Positions 6,815 through 14,619 of a DNA stretch of 64,000 nt are shown here, in pieces. Source of the stretch: CAZBGQ01 sp964491515 (GTDB lineage Bacteria; Patescibacteriota; Gracilibacteria; UBA1369; UBA12473); contig CAZBGQ010000007.1 of the NCBI GenBank assembly GCA_964491515.1, positions 1-64,000 of the forward strand, in the 5' to 3' direction. Both the position numbers and the translations under genes were made by a program. The first letter of the stretch is position 1; every line of letters begins with the position of its first letter. The notes beneath the pieces are model-generated. The model was not told the origin of the DNA. It ran no database searches and worked only from the letters and a program-made list of their open reading frames with translations.

Positions 6815-8590
6815 ATGGCTATATTATTTCAAATCAACGGGTTGACGAAGTCCTATGGGACACAAACGATTCTGGATGGCGCAGATCTGATTGTTAATGA
6901 CAAACAAAAGATTGGCGTGATTGGACGAAATGGCGCTGGGAAATCGACTCTATTCAAGATCATTGTTGGGGAGGAAGAACCTGATTTGGGAACGATCAAT
7001 ATCCCCAAAAGCACGAGAATTGGCTACTTAACACAGCACAGTGAATATGGAGATGAAGAGACTGTCATGGACTATCTCGTACGTTCCAGTGGCAAAATGG
7101 AGTGGGAATGCGGCAAAGTGGCTGGACGGTTTCAGATAAAAAATGAACTACTCTATGAACGTGTGGTGGATTTGGCGGGAGGATATCAGATGCGTGTAAA
7201 ACTGATTGCCATGCTTTTGAAGGAACCGACGTTGTTGCTCCTGGATGAGCCGACCAACTATTTGGATCTTTCAACTCAAATTTTGCTGGAAAAATTTCTT
7301 CAGAATTATAGTGGAAGCTTTCTCCTTATTTCTCATGACCGTGAGTTCATTAAGCGCACTTGTAAAGAAACCCTTGAAATTGAGCAGGGCAAAATGACCC
7401 TCTACCCACGTTCAATCGAGGAATACTTGGAATATAAAGAAGAGCAGACTTCATTGGTTGAACGACACAATGTGAAAATTCTACGGGAGAAAAAGAACTT
7501 GCAGAAATTTGTCGATCGGTTCGGCTCCAAGGCGAGCAAAGCGTCTCAAGCTCAGTCCAAATTGAAGCAGATTGGGCGCCTTAAAACGATCGAAGTTTTA
7601 CACCCTCTGAGTACTACACGCATCCGCATTCCACGCGTGGATGAAAAAAAAGGCATTGCTCTCAAGCTCGAAGATTTAGAAATTGGGTATCGTGAAAAAT
7701 CGATTGCTGCCAACATAAACTTGGACATTGAACGAGGTCAACGGATTGCGGTTTTGGGGGACAATGGACAAGGAAAAACAACGTTACTCAAAACGCTTGC
7801 CGGTGAACTTGAGCGACTTTCTGGAAGCTTTAAATGGGGACATGAAATCAGAATCGCCTACTACGCTCAGCACATTCCTGCGACATTGAATTTTGATGAA
7901 ACGGTGAAACATTATCTGCGTCGAGTGGCGCCAGCGGATGTAACTGAGCAGGAGATTTTTGAGATGGCAGGGAATTTTCTATTCAAGGATGATGAGTTAA
8001 AGAAGCGCATCCCCGTCTTGAGCGGAGGTGAGAAAGCACGACTTTGTCTGGCCAAAATTTTACTTCAGAAAAATCATGTCATCCTATTGGATGAACCAAC
8101 GAATCATCTGGATTTTGAAACGGTGGAGGCACTAGCCCTGGCACTCGAAAACTCAAATGTAACCGTACTGTTTGTGAGTCACAATCGTACTTTTGTTGAG
8201 ATTGTGGCCAATGGAATCGTTGAGGTAAAAAACGGGAAAATCCGACGTTACCTTCATAATTACGAAGAATATGTTTACCATCTGCAAAAAGACATTGAAG
8301 AAGATTTAGGACTCGGAGAAGAGTCAAAACTGAAATTGAAAAAGGAGGAAAAGAAGGAGCTCAAAATGAAAATGCGCGAGGCCACTAAACAGCTGAATAC
8401 ATTGGAGAGAGCGATCCAAAAACTTGTCGATGAAAAGAAGGTTTTACTGGCTTGGTTCGAAGAAAACTACACTGAGTTTTCTAAAGAAAAAACCAAACGA
8501 TTGGCGCAGGTTAAAAAAGAAATCACGGAGAAGGAAGAGGAATGGATGGAATTGGAAGAAGAATTGGAGGTTTTGAAGAATGAGGGTTAA
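6815..8590 (+). CDS. ABC-F family ATPase (591 aa)
   Basis: Two ABC ATPase domains on one chain and no membrane segment mark a soluble ABC-F protein, a family that binds the ribosomal E site and helps stalled or antibiotic-bound ribosomes (EttA, Uup, antibiotic-protection factors). Domain 1 has Walker A GRNGAGKST (37-45) and Walker B LLLLDEPTN. Domain 2 has Walker A GDNGQGKTT, signature LSGGEKAR and Walker B VILLDEPTN. The signature of domain 1 is LAGGYQMR, so the usual Ser is Ala. A charged linker separates the domains (about 215-260), and a Lys/Glu coiled coil of about 80 residues closes the protein, as in Uup-like members. The exact subfamily cannot be set. It overlaps the convergent flavoprotein gene by four bases. 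Confidence 0.92.
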   Translation: MAILFQINGLTKSYGTQTILDGADLIVNDKQKIGVIGRNGAGKSTLFKIIVGEEEPDLGTINIPKSTRIGYLTQHSEYGDEETVMDYLVRSSGKMEWECGKVAGRFQIKNELLYERVVDLAGGYQMRVKLIAMLLKEPTLLLLDEPTNYLDLSTQILLEKFLQNYSGSFLLISHDREFIKRTCKETLEIEQGKMTLYPRSIEEYLEYKEEQTSLVERHNVKILREKKNLQKFVDRFGSKASKASQAQSKLKQIGRLKTIEVLHPLSTTRIRIPRVDEKKGIALKLEDLEIGYREKSIAANINLDIERGQRIAVLGDNGQGKTTLLKTLAGELERLSGSFKWGHEIRIAYYAQHIPATLNFDETVKHYLRRVAPADVTEQEIFEMAGNFLFKDDELKKRIPVLSGGEKARLCLAKILLQKNHVILLDEPTNHLDFETVEALALALENSNVTVLFVSHNRTFVEIVANGIVEVKNGKIRRYLHNYEEYVYHLQKDIEEDLGLGEESKLKLKKEEKKELKMKMREATKQLNTLERAIQKLVDEKKVLLAWFEENYTEFSKEKTKRLAQVKKEITEKEEEWMELEEELEVLKNEG

Positions 8591-9795
8591 TGCTGCCTCC
8601 CCGCTACTCGTCCGGTGCACCATGCGACCTGCAAATTATATCCCCCGGTGAATCCATCAATATTAAGGATCTCACCGGCAAAGTATAACCCGGGTTGAAT
8701 GAGTGATTCCATGGTTTTTGGATTCACTTCTTTTAAGTCCACGCCCCCAGCTGTCACAAACTCCTCTCCTGGAAGACGGCCGGATAGTGTGAGCGAGGTA
8801 TTTTTTAGTGATTCGATGATGCGAGCGAGACCTTTTTTGCCAACTTCCGCGTTGGTGCGCTCTTCGGAGATTTCAGCCTGAGTGCAGAATGTGGGTGCCA
8901 TGTTTTTGTACACGAATTGACTGAGAGTTGTTAAAAATCGCTTTTGAGGTGATTCTCCCATGGCTTTTTGAAATTGCGTTGTGAGTTCCTCATACGATTG
9001 GCTGGGAAGGAAATCGATCGTCAGCCGTGCGGGAAATGTTTCGTAGGCGGCCAAGGAGGATAAAGCGAACACAGCCGGACCAGTAAGGCCTTTATGCGTG
9101 AATAAAATTGACCCCGCAAATTCATACTTCTTAGCTCCAGTCAGTCTCAATCGGACGTTCTTGAATGCCAAACCTGGATGCTTTTTGACCCATGATTCTT
9201 TCACTGTGAACGCACTTAAACTTGGGGCAAGAGGTGTAATAGTGTGACCCAATACTTCTGCAAAATCATACCCGTCTCCCTTGGATCCGGTCTGCCGATA
9301 AGCCTGACCACCAGTAGTCAGAATGACTTGGTTTGCACGGATGGTTTCGTCGTTGTCCAAGGTTATTGTGAATCCTTTTTCGATTTTTTTCACGGTGGTG
9401 TTGAGTCGAATCTCAACGCCTCCTTTCCGAAGAATTCCCCCAAAAGCTTCCACCACGTCCTCTCCTTTGTCAGACTTAGGAAAAACACGTAAATCAGATT
9501 CTGTTTTTAGGGGGACTCTGCGTGCTTCCATCCAATCCATCATGGCCTGAGGTGGAAATTCATACATGGCATGGCGTAAAAACTTGGAACCCCGTGGGTA
9601 GTTTTTTAAAATAGCCTTAATGTCAGACTGGCCGGTTGTGACATTGCACCGACCACCACCTGAAATCATCACTTTCCTTCCTAAAACCGCGTTTCGCTCG
9701 ATCAAAATAACCTCAGCCCCACGGCCTTGTTCTACCAACGAGGCGGCCGCCATCATTCCCGCAGCGCCACCTCCAATAATTACAATTTTGTTCAT
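8587..9795 (-). CDS. HI0933/BaiN-type flavoprotein (402 aa)
   Basis: The N-terminal FAD-binding Rossmann motif is GGGAAG (residues 8-13), followed by the family motif GRKVMISGGGRCN (about 39-51). The C-terminus holds the second FAD contact GEILNIDGFTGGYNLQ. This layout and length are typical of the HI0933/YhiN family of NAD(P)/FAD-dependent oxidoreductases. Most members have no assigned substrate; one (BaiN) acts on bile-acid intermediates in gut clostridia, which cannot be transferred here. Cytoplasmic. The gene lies downstream of the HNH gene on the same strand; a perfect palindrome covers a TATAAT box just upstream of it (9808-9828), so it may be separately controlled. Confidence 0.9.
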   Translation of the reverse strand: MNKIVIIGGGAAGMMAAASLVEQGRGAEVILIERNAVLGRKVMISGGGRCNVTTGQSDIKAILKNYPRGSKFLRHAMYEFPPQAMMDWMEARRVPLKTESDLRVFPKSDKGEDVVEAFGGILRKGGVEIRLNTTVKKIEKGFTITLDNDETIRANQVILTTGGQAYRQTGSKGDGYDFAEVLGHTITPLAPSLSAFTVKESWVKKHPGLAFKNVRLRLTGAKKYEFAGSILFTHKGLTGPAVFALSSLAAYETFPARLTIDFLPSQSYEELTTQFQKAMGESPQKRFLTTLSQFVYKNMAPTFCTQAEISEERTNAEVGKKGLARIIESLKNTSLTLSGRLPGEEFVTAGGVDLKEVNPKTMESLIQPGLYFAGEILNIDGFTGGYNLQVAWCTGRVAGRQH

Positions 9796-9807
9796 ACAGA
9801 TAGGAAG

Positions 9808-9828
9808 ATAGACCTATTATAGGTCTAT
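9808..9828. promoter_or_regulatory. 21-bp palindrome over a -10 box (putative operator)
   Basis: ATAGACCTAT (9808-9817), one central T, then ATAGGTCTAT (9819-9828): ten perfect base pairs per arm. On the minus strand the centre contains TATAAT (9816-9821), 20 nt before the flavoprotein ATG. No convincing -35 is present. The arms touch the stop codon side of the HNH gene (9831). Confidence 0.6.
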
Positions 9829-9830
9829 GG

Positions 9831-10286
9831 TCAATGCCGCCCCGCATAACTCACCACTTTTTGATCAATTGCAAATTTAGGGTGTTTCTGGTCTGGCCTC
9901 TGTCTCATCCTCCAGCTCGTCGGCGATTTTCCCTCGTTCTCGATCAGCCCGCGATGAGCCAGTTCGTTGTGCGCTTTGCACATCGGCTGCAGGTGATCCG
10001 GGTCATGTGCGTGATTAAGGGCCCACCGCTCTGTGTGGTGCAATTGATAAATAGGCTTTTTGCAAGTCGGATAGGCACACTTGTTGCCATTCCGCGTGGT
10101 CACATGACGACGAATTTTGGCGGGTACGTGCCGGGAGTCGGTTTGGACTGGTTCGGGTTTGGTTGCCGCTTCCTCTTGTTCAACCTCGTCTAAGAAGTTA
10201 CCCAGCAGAGCTTCGAAGTCCGCTCGTTTACTCAGCCTGTCCAAACGTTTGGCGAGGGATTCGGGCAAATCCACTTTTATTGTCAT
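9831..10286 (-). CDS. HNH endonuclease-like protein (151 aa)
   Basis: The C-terminal half is an HNH nuclease fold: a basic lead-in (RHVPAKIRRHVTTRNGNKC), zinc-knuckle cysteines C70 and C75, the LHH pair (H83, H84), then C103, H106 and N107 in MCKAHNELAH. HNH domains nick or cut DNA using one metal ion. The first 50 residues (MTIKVDLPESLAKRLDRLSK) form an amphipathic helix pair plus an acidic linker. I chose the Met at 10286; the frame stays open upstream to 10400, but it crosses a palindrome (10312-10327). There is no partner methylase or recombinase beside it, so the biological role (repair, homing, defence) is not shown. Confidence 0.8.
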   Translation of the reverse strand: MTIKVDLPESLAKRLDRLSKRADFEALLGNFLDEVEQEEAATKPEPVQTDSRHVPAKIRRHVTTRNGNKCAYPTCKKPIYQLHHTERWALNHAHDPDHLQPMCKAHNELAHRGLIENEGKSPTSWRMRQRPDQKHPKFAIDQKVVSYAGRH

Positions 10287-10311
10287 TTTGGACGATTTTG
10301 CAGGTTGGAGA

Positions 10312-10327
10312 CTTGTCCTGGGACAAG
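10312..10327. promoter_or_regulatory. Palindrome CTTGTCCTGGGACAAG, copy 1
   Basis: Seven-base perfect arms (CTTGTCC/GGACAAG) around two bases, 26 bp upstream of the HNH start. The identical 16-mer occurs at 56028-56043. Palindromic, intergenic and repeated, so it is a candidate operator. Confidence 0.55.
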
Positions 10328-10497
10328 ATTTCCTTGTCTCTCGCACATACACTTCTAATGGTGAACAAAACATGACACGCCGATAAATCTTTTCCACCAT
10401 TTGTGCAAAAAATCCCGTCTAAATATGCGCGCAACCATGACTTCCCCTCGAAACCCCCCTCGACTTCTTCCCCACACTATGATTTAATCGATTTACT

Positions 10498-10872
10498 ATG
10501 GGATCTGGACGAGCAAAACGAGCATACAGTGAAATCGACGACACGCGTCAAGCGGCCGCCGATGATCGTTTTGAAGAAATTATTGAAAAAGTAAAAGCAG
10601 CAGGAGCAGAAATGCGACGAGATGAATATGAGTCTCTTTATAGTGGAATGGGAGATGACGATCTTGAAATTGGCGAAAAGCGAATTGTTGAATTTGGACT
10701 GGCAGGCTTTGATTTCCTCATTACTCGTGATGTTAAAGATGGCCAAGTGGTTGGACAAGGACACCAAAAAAGCGTGGTAGACCTAGCCAGCCCTCGTATC
10801 GACATACGACTCAAACGAAAACCTGAAGGCACAGACCAATGGGTCAATGTGGATTTAGAAGATTTCATGTAG
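10498..10872 (+). CDS. Uncharacterised small acidic protein (124 aa)
   Basis: I do not recognise this protein. The first 50 residues are charged and helical, then a beta-rich part with GEKRIVEFGLAGFDFLITRD and a C-terminal DIRLKRKPEGTDQWVNVDLE. The strand pattern suggests a small folded domain. It has no signal peptide, Cys or His cluster. The ATG follows TTTAATCGATTTACT. The helicase gene starts 48 bases downstream on the same strand and may be cotranscribed; that is the only clue to its role. Confidence 0.55.
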   Translation: MGSGRAKRAYSEIDDTRQAAADDRFEEIIEKVKAAGAEMRRDEYESLYSGMGDDDLEIGEKRIVEFGLAGFDFLITRDVKDGQVVGQGHQKSVVDLASPRIDIRLKRKPEGTDQWVNVDLEDFM

Positions 10873-10919
10873 ACAAGAAAATTGGCAAAAGAAGGATTCT
10901 GTGAAAGACTAACGCTACT

Positions 10920-12170
10920 ATGAAACAAGATGTAGCTCTTCGCGTACTCAAAGCTGGTCACAATGTTTTTCTTGGAGGATCTGCCGGCACCGGTAAAACA
11001 CATGTTCTAAATCAGTACATAGAACATCTCAAAGAAGAGGCCACAACTATAGGAGTCACCGCTTCTACCGGTATTGCTGCCACCCATCTTGGTGGAGTCA
11101 CAATTCATTCGTGGGCCGGTTTTGGCATTAGGGAACAGCTGACTGCCGATGATTTGAAAAGCATTCGCAAGAAACATTATCTCCGTCATCGCATCAAAAA
11201 AGCGGAGGTACTGATCATTGATGAAATCTCTATGTTGAGTGGCCATCAATTAGATATGGTGGATCAAATATGCCGAACGTTCCGCAAGAATGACCTTCCC
11301 TTTGGGGATTTGCAGGTGGTGCTTTCGGGTGATTTTTTCCAGCTTCCTCCAATTCATAGAAATGGAGAGGTTCCTAGCTTTGCCTACAACTCACAAGTTT
11401 GGGAAGACATGAATATCAAGGTTTGCTACTTAACCGAGCCACACCGGCAGCAAGATGGCCAGTTCCTTCAAATTCTCAATGAGATACGATCCAATCGGGT
11501 TACTGATGAAACCATTCAGCTGCTCGAAGACCGGATGAATCGACCTATTAAGAAAATGGCCACCAAACTGTATACACACAATGTAGATGTGGATGCGATC
11601 AACAACGCGGAATTAGATAAAATACATGCACAACCTCGTCGCTACTCCATGAGTTCGAGTGGAATTGATGCACTGGTAGACGTGCTAAAAAAGCACTGCC
11701 TCACCCCTGAGAGTCTTGTTTTAAAAGAAGGGGCGATGGTGATGTTTTCTAAGAACAATTTCGAAAAAGGCTATGTCAACGGAACACTGGGTGAAGTTGT
11801 TGGATTCACTAAAGAAAATTTTCCGATCATAAAAACCTATGATGGCAAAAAAATCACCGCCAAACCAGCCACATGGGCGATCCAGGAAAATGATGATGTC
11901 AAAGCGCAGATCAATCAAATTCCACTGCGATTGGCCTGGGCTATCACGATTCACAAAAGCCAAGGGATGAGTCTAGATGCGGCGGAAATTGATCTTAGCC
12001 GATCGTTTGTGCATGGGATGGGATATGTGGCCTTGTCGCGTGTCCGATCCTTGGAGGGAATCCAACTCTTGGGAGTGAATGAAATGTCACTTTCTGTGGA
12101 TCCAGCTGTGATCGACCTTGATGAGAAACTGCGATATGCCTCACGCGAGGTGGAGGATGAGCTGATGTAA
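10920..12170 (+). CDS. PIF1/RecD-like superfamily 1 helicase (416 aa)
   Basis: A 5'-3' DNA helicase of the PIF1/RecD type. Walker A is GGSAGTGKT (19-27), motif Ia includes TASTGIAA, and Walker B is LIIDEISM with D101 and E102. Motif III is LSGDFFQLPP and the late SF1 motif is ITIHKSQGMS followed by YVALSRVRS. These are the conserved blocks of PIF1-family enzymes, which act in replication restart, G-quadruplex unwinding and recombination. At 416 residues it is a minimal form without extra DNA-binding domains. The start ATG follows GACTAACGCTACT. It may be in one transcript with the small gene before it. A hairpin follows its stop, shared with the convergent SLH gene. Confidence 0.9.
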   Translation: MKQDVALRVLKAGHNVFLGGSAGTGKTHVLNQYIEHLKEEATTIGVTASTGIAATHLGGVTIHSWAGFGIREQLTADDLKSIRKKHYLRHRIKKAEVLIIDEISMLSGHQLDMVDQICRTFRKNDLPFGDLQVVLSGDFFQLPPIHRNGEVPSFAYNSQVWEDMNIKVCYLTEPHRQQDGQFLQILNEIRSNRVTDETIQLLEDRMNRPIKKMATKLYTHNVDVDAINNAELDKIHAQPRRYSMSSSGIDALVDVLKKHCLTPESLVLKEGAMVMFSKNNFEKGYVNGTLGEVVGFTKENFPIIKTYDGKKITAKPATWAIQENDDVKAQINQIPLRLAWAITIHKSQGMSLDAAEIDLSRSFVHGMGYVALSRVRSLEGIQLLGVNEMSLSVDPAVIDLDEKLRYASREVEDELM

Positions 12171-12175
12171 CAAAA

Positions 12176-12200
12176 CTCACGTACTTTTGTCTTACGTGAG
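12176..12200 (-). terminator. Hairpin between convergent genes, probable terminator for the SLH gene
   Basis: Stem CTCACGTA (12176-12183) with TACGTGAG (12193-12200) and a nine-base loop. Read on the minus strand it is followed by TTTT, which suits the SLH gene ending at 12227. On the plus strand no U-run follows. Confidence 0.45.
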
Positions 12201-12226
12201 CTTGTCTATAAGCGCTATTTCCTAGG

Positions 12227-14548
12227 TTAAAACATCCAATCAAATCGTAACTCCCTTTCACGGATTCGATTAATGAGCACGATGGCTTCGGCGCGAGTTA
12301 AATAGCGAGCCGGTTGAAATTCAGTAGCAGATACTCCACGAACAATTTCTTGATCGTAGGTTCGATCTACTGCGTCTGAATACCACGCATCATTGGGAAC
12401 ATCGTCAAAATTAGCATGATCTGCGGGGACACCTTGTAAAAGGCCACTCACATTTACCAATACTTGTGCGGCTTCGGCACGGGTAATAGGATCATTAGGG
12501 CGAACGGTATTTCCAGTGTCATCTCCTCGGAGAATTTCATATTCAAATGCCAATCCAATCTGATCGTTGTACCAAGCATTGTCGTCTACATCATCAAAAA
12601 TTTGTGATCCGCTTCGAGCAGGTTGAAGATCTCCCCAGCCATAATGACGTACCACCAAGGTCGCAAATTCTGCGCGGGAAATGGCATCTCCAGGGCGAAA
12701 GCTATCTTGTGAATCGTCCACAATTTCAGCGTCTGCAAGTGAGACTAAATCTTCGGCGTACCAGCTGGTATCCATTTCGTCCAAATCGCTGAAGTGGGCT
12801 CGAGCCTTATACTCATTTCGTGTGGAATGATCTGCTTCCTCTCCCCACTGAGTGACCATCAAAGGCACCAATGAATCAATTGCAGAACGAATTGGCAAAA
12901 CCAATTCCGTTAGCGCCTTGGTCCATGTTGTCCCTGCCTGACCCTGGGTGTACCAAGGGCCAATTTCACTCATGAATGCAATGGCCTCCGTAACATCAGC
13001 ATCTCCAAAAGGCATTGAATTGAGTGCAAATTCAACAAAAATGGAAAGGTCATAAAACCCGAGATAAGTTATGTCGTCATGCCCAGATGTGTACCGGTTG
13101 AAGTAGTCCATGAATGCGAGATTCGATGCGAGTGAGTTGGCTGGATCATCTAACTCTTCCAAAATATTGGGCACATTACTGGCAACATACAATCCATTGT
13201 GTTCACCAAATGTGTACTGCAATTCATAAGGTTCAAAAAAGTCAGAGTACTCAATGAGACCACCCACCGCCACCTCTTCCTCAATAGCTAATCCATCATC
13301 AATAATTTCTTGAGTCAAAGCTTGCGTGATGCTGTAGCGTGCACCTTCACGGTCATTGTCTTCGGTAATTTCAGGACAAAAGGAAAAACACTGAGATCCC
13401 TCGGCAAAGGGGTAAATAAGCTGATTTAGTTCCCTGATTGTGTCCAAATCATCATCGGTTACTTCCGTCAAAAATGTCACATATGGAAGTTCCTCTTGTG
13501 AGGTCCATTGTACGACCACTCCCGATCGATCGTTGAGAAGTTCCAAATACGGTCGGTACTCTTCGATGGTTTCCAGGATCTCATTGTCTGAACGAAGTGA
13601 GCTGCCTGACTTGATGCGGCTGTCATTGTCATCAACTGATTCCGCCTCCAACAGTTCGTTTATATTCATTAAATCCATGAGCCCCATGGCATAGTCATAT
13701 AGGTCGTTGATTTCAAAATAGATGAGAATATTTTCTCCGGGCAATTTTTGATACAATTCTGGGGTAAAGGTGAAATCTGTGAAATCAAAATCATTGGATT
13801 GTAAGGTTTCCTCATTCCAGCTTGTGTACTGCTCTACAACGTAATGATCGTTCCCCAAATCTCTCGAGACATACCACCCAAATTCATTCAACTCTAAAAT
13901 GTCACCATATAGATCGCCGTACATATCCAGGTCTGCTGAGGCAGCCTCGGGCATACCATTTATTGAGACAAATGCAGAAATAAATCCATCGGTTGGCATG
14001 CCATCCAATTCGCTAACAAAGGGACTTTCCTTACTGTTTTTCAAATCATCTAAAATAGTGGAAAGCGACTGCTGTGAATCGGTCACAAACAAAGCTCCAT
14101 CCCAGTAAGTGAAGGCAAATCGATCTCCTTTAAATGAGGTATAGATGGTTTGTCCGTCTAAATCCACTGTTGTCACCGCCTCTTCTTGCTCAATGAATTC
14201 CAGAAAATCGTCGACGCTATCGGTACTCATTGGAATGGTCATGTAAACCACTTCTTGAGCTAAGTCAGCTACAAATAATAAATCATTGCTGAGGAAATGT
14301 GCGTCTGCCAACTCCATTATTTTTCGAACATCTTTTTTTATAAAATCAGCGTCTTCTAATGAAGTAAATAATGTGTCGCCAAATGCGCGGATTGGATTAT
14401 CCACCGATCCTTGATAATGGAGCACACCATAAAAATCGTCCGTCAAATAATCGCTATAGTCACTCAATGGTGCCGCACTGGCTGTCATAGCAAATAAGAG
14501 GGTGCTGAGCAGCGTTGTCAGCCCAATAACGAGGTATCTTTTGAACAT
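12227..14548 (-). CDS. Secreted DUF3352-like protein with three C-terminal SLH domains (773 aa)
   Basis: A signal peptide (MFKRYLVIGLTTLLSTLLF... with a cut after ASA near residue 25) exports it. Residues about 30-590 form a large acidic domain with repeating FISAFVSINGMPE and LIYFEINDLYDY-type strands, resembling DUF3352 proteins of unknown function. Three SLH domains follow (about 598-773); each carries a version of the FxDV...WY and RAE(A/F) motifs, for example IFDDVDDNAWY and ITRAEAAQVLVN. SLH domains tether proteins to secondary cell-wall polymers in Gram-positive-type envelopes. It is very rich in Asp and Glu, with an FSFCPE Cys pair near residue 390. A monocistronic surface protein is likely; the role of the large domain is unknown. 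Confidence 0.85.
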   Translation of the reverse strand: MFKRYLVIGLTTLLSTLLFAMTASAAPLSDYSDYLTDDFYGVLHYQGSVDNPIRAFGDTLFTSLEDADFIKKDVRKIMELADAHFLSNDLLFVADLAQEVVYMTIPMSTDSVDDFLEFIEQEEAVTTVDLDGQTIYTSFKGDRFAFTYWDGALFVTDSQQSLSTILDDLKNSKESPFVSELDGMPTDGFISAFVSINGMPEAASADLDMYGDLYGDILELNEFGWYVSRDLGNDHYVVEQYTSWNEETLQSNDFDFTDFTFTPELYQKLPGENILIYFEINDLYDYAMGLMDLMNINELLEAESVDDNDSRIKSGSSLRSDNEILETIEEYRPYLELLNDRSGVVVQWTSQEELPYVTFLTEVTDDDLDTIRELNQLIYPFAEGSQCFSFCPEITEDNDREGARYSITQALTQEIIDDGLAIEEEVAVGGLIEYSDFFEPYELQYTFGEHNGLYVASNVPNILEELDDPANSLASNLAFMDYFNRYTSGHDDITYLGFYDLSIFVEFALNSMPFGDADVTEAIAFMSEIGPWYTQGQAGTTWTKALTELVLPIRSAIDSLVPLMVTQWGEEADHSTRNEYKARAHFSDLDEMDTSWYAEDLVSLADAEIVDDSQDSFRPGDAISRAEFATLVVRHYGWGDLQPARSGSQIFDDVDDNAWYNDQIGLAFEYEILRGDDTGNTVRPNDPITRAEAAQVLVNVSGLLQGVPADHANFDDVPNDAWYSDAVDRTYDQEIVRGVSATEFQPARYLTRAEAIVLINRIRERELRFDWMF

Positions 14549-14581
14549 ATAAGGGTATTTTAAGTATCGAATAGGTTCATC

Positions 14582-14610
14582 TTAACAGAGAGCTCGCTTT
14601 TGTGTACAGT
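14582..14610 (+). promoter_or_regulatory. Leaderless-type promoter of the amidohydrolase gene
   Basis: -35 TTAACA at 14582-14587, 17-bp spacer, -10 TACAGT at 14605-14610, nine bases before the ATG at 14620. This placement also argues against the in-frame GTG at 14602, which would lie inside the promoter. Confidence 0.6.
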
Positions 14611-14619
14611 GCGGGCATT

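Noticed and set aside
14602..14619. GTG start for the amidohydrolase gene
   Set aside because: The GTG sits inside the -10 region (TACAGT at 14605-14610); the ATG at 14620 fits the promoter spacing.
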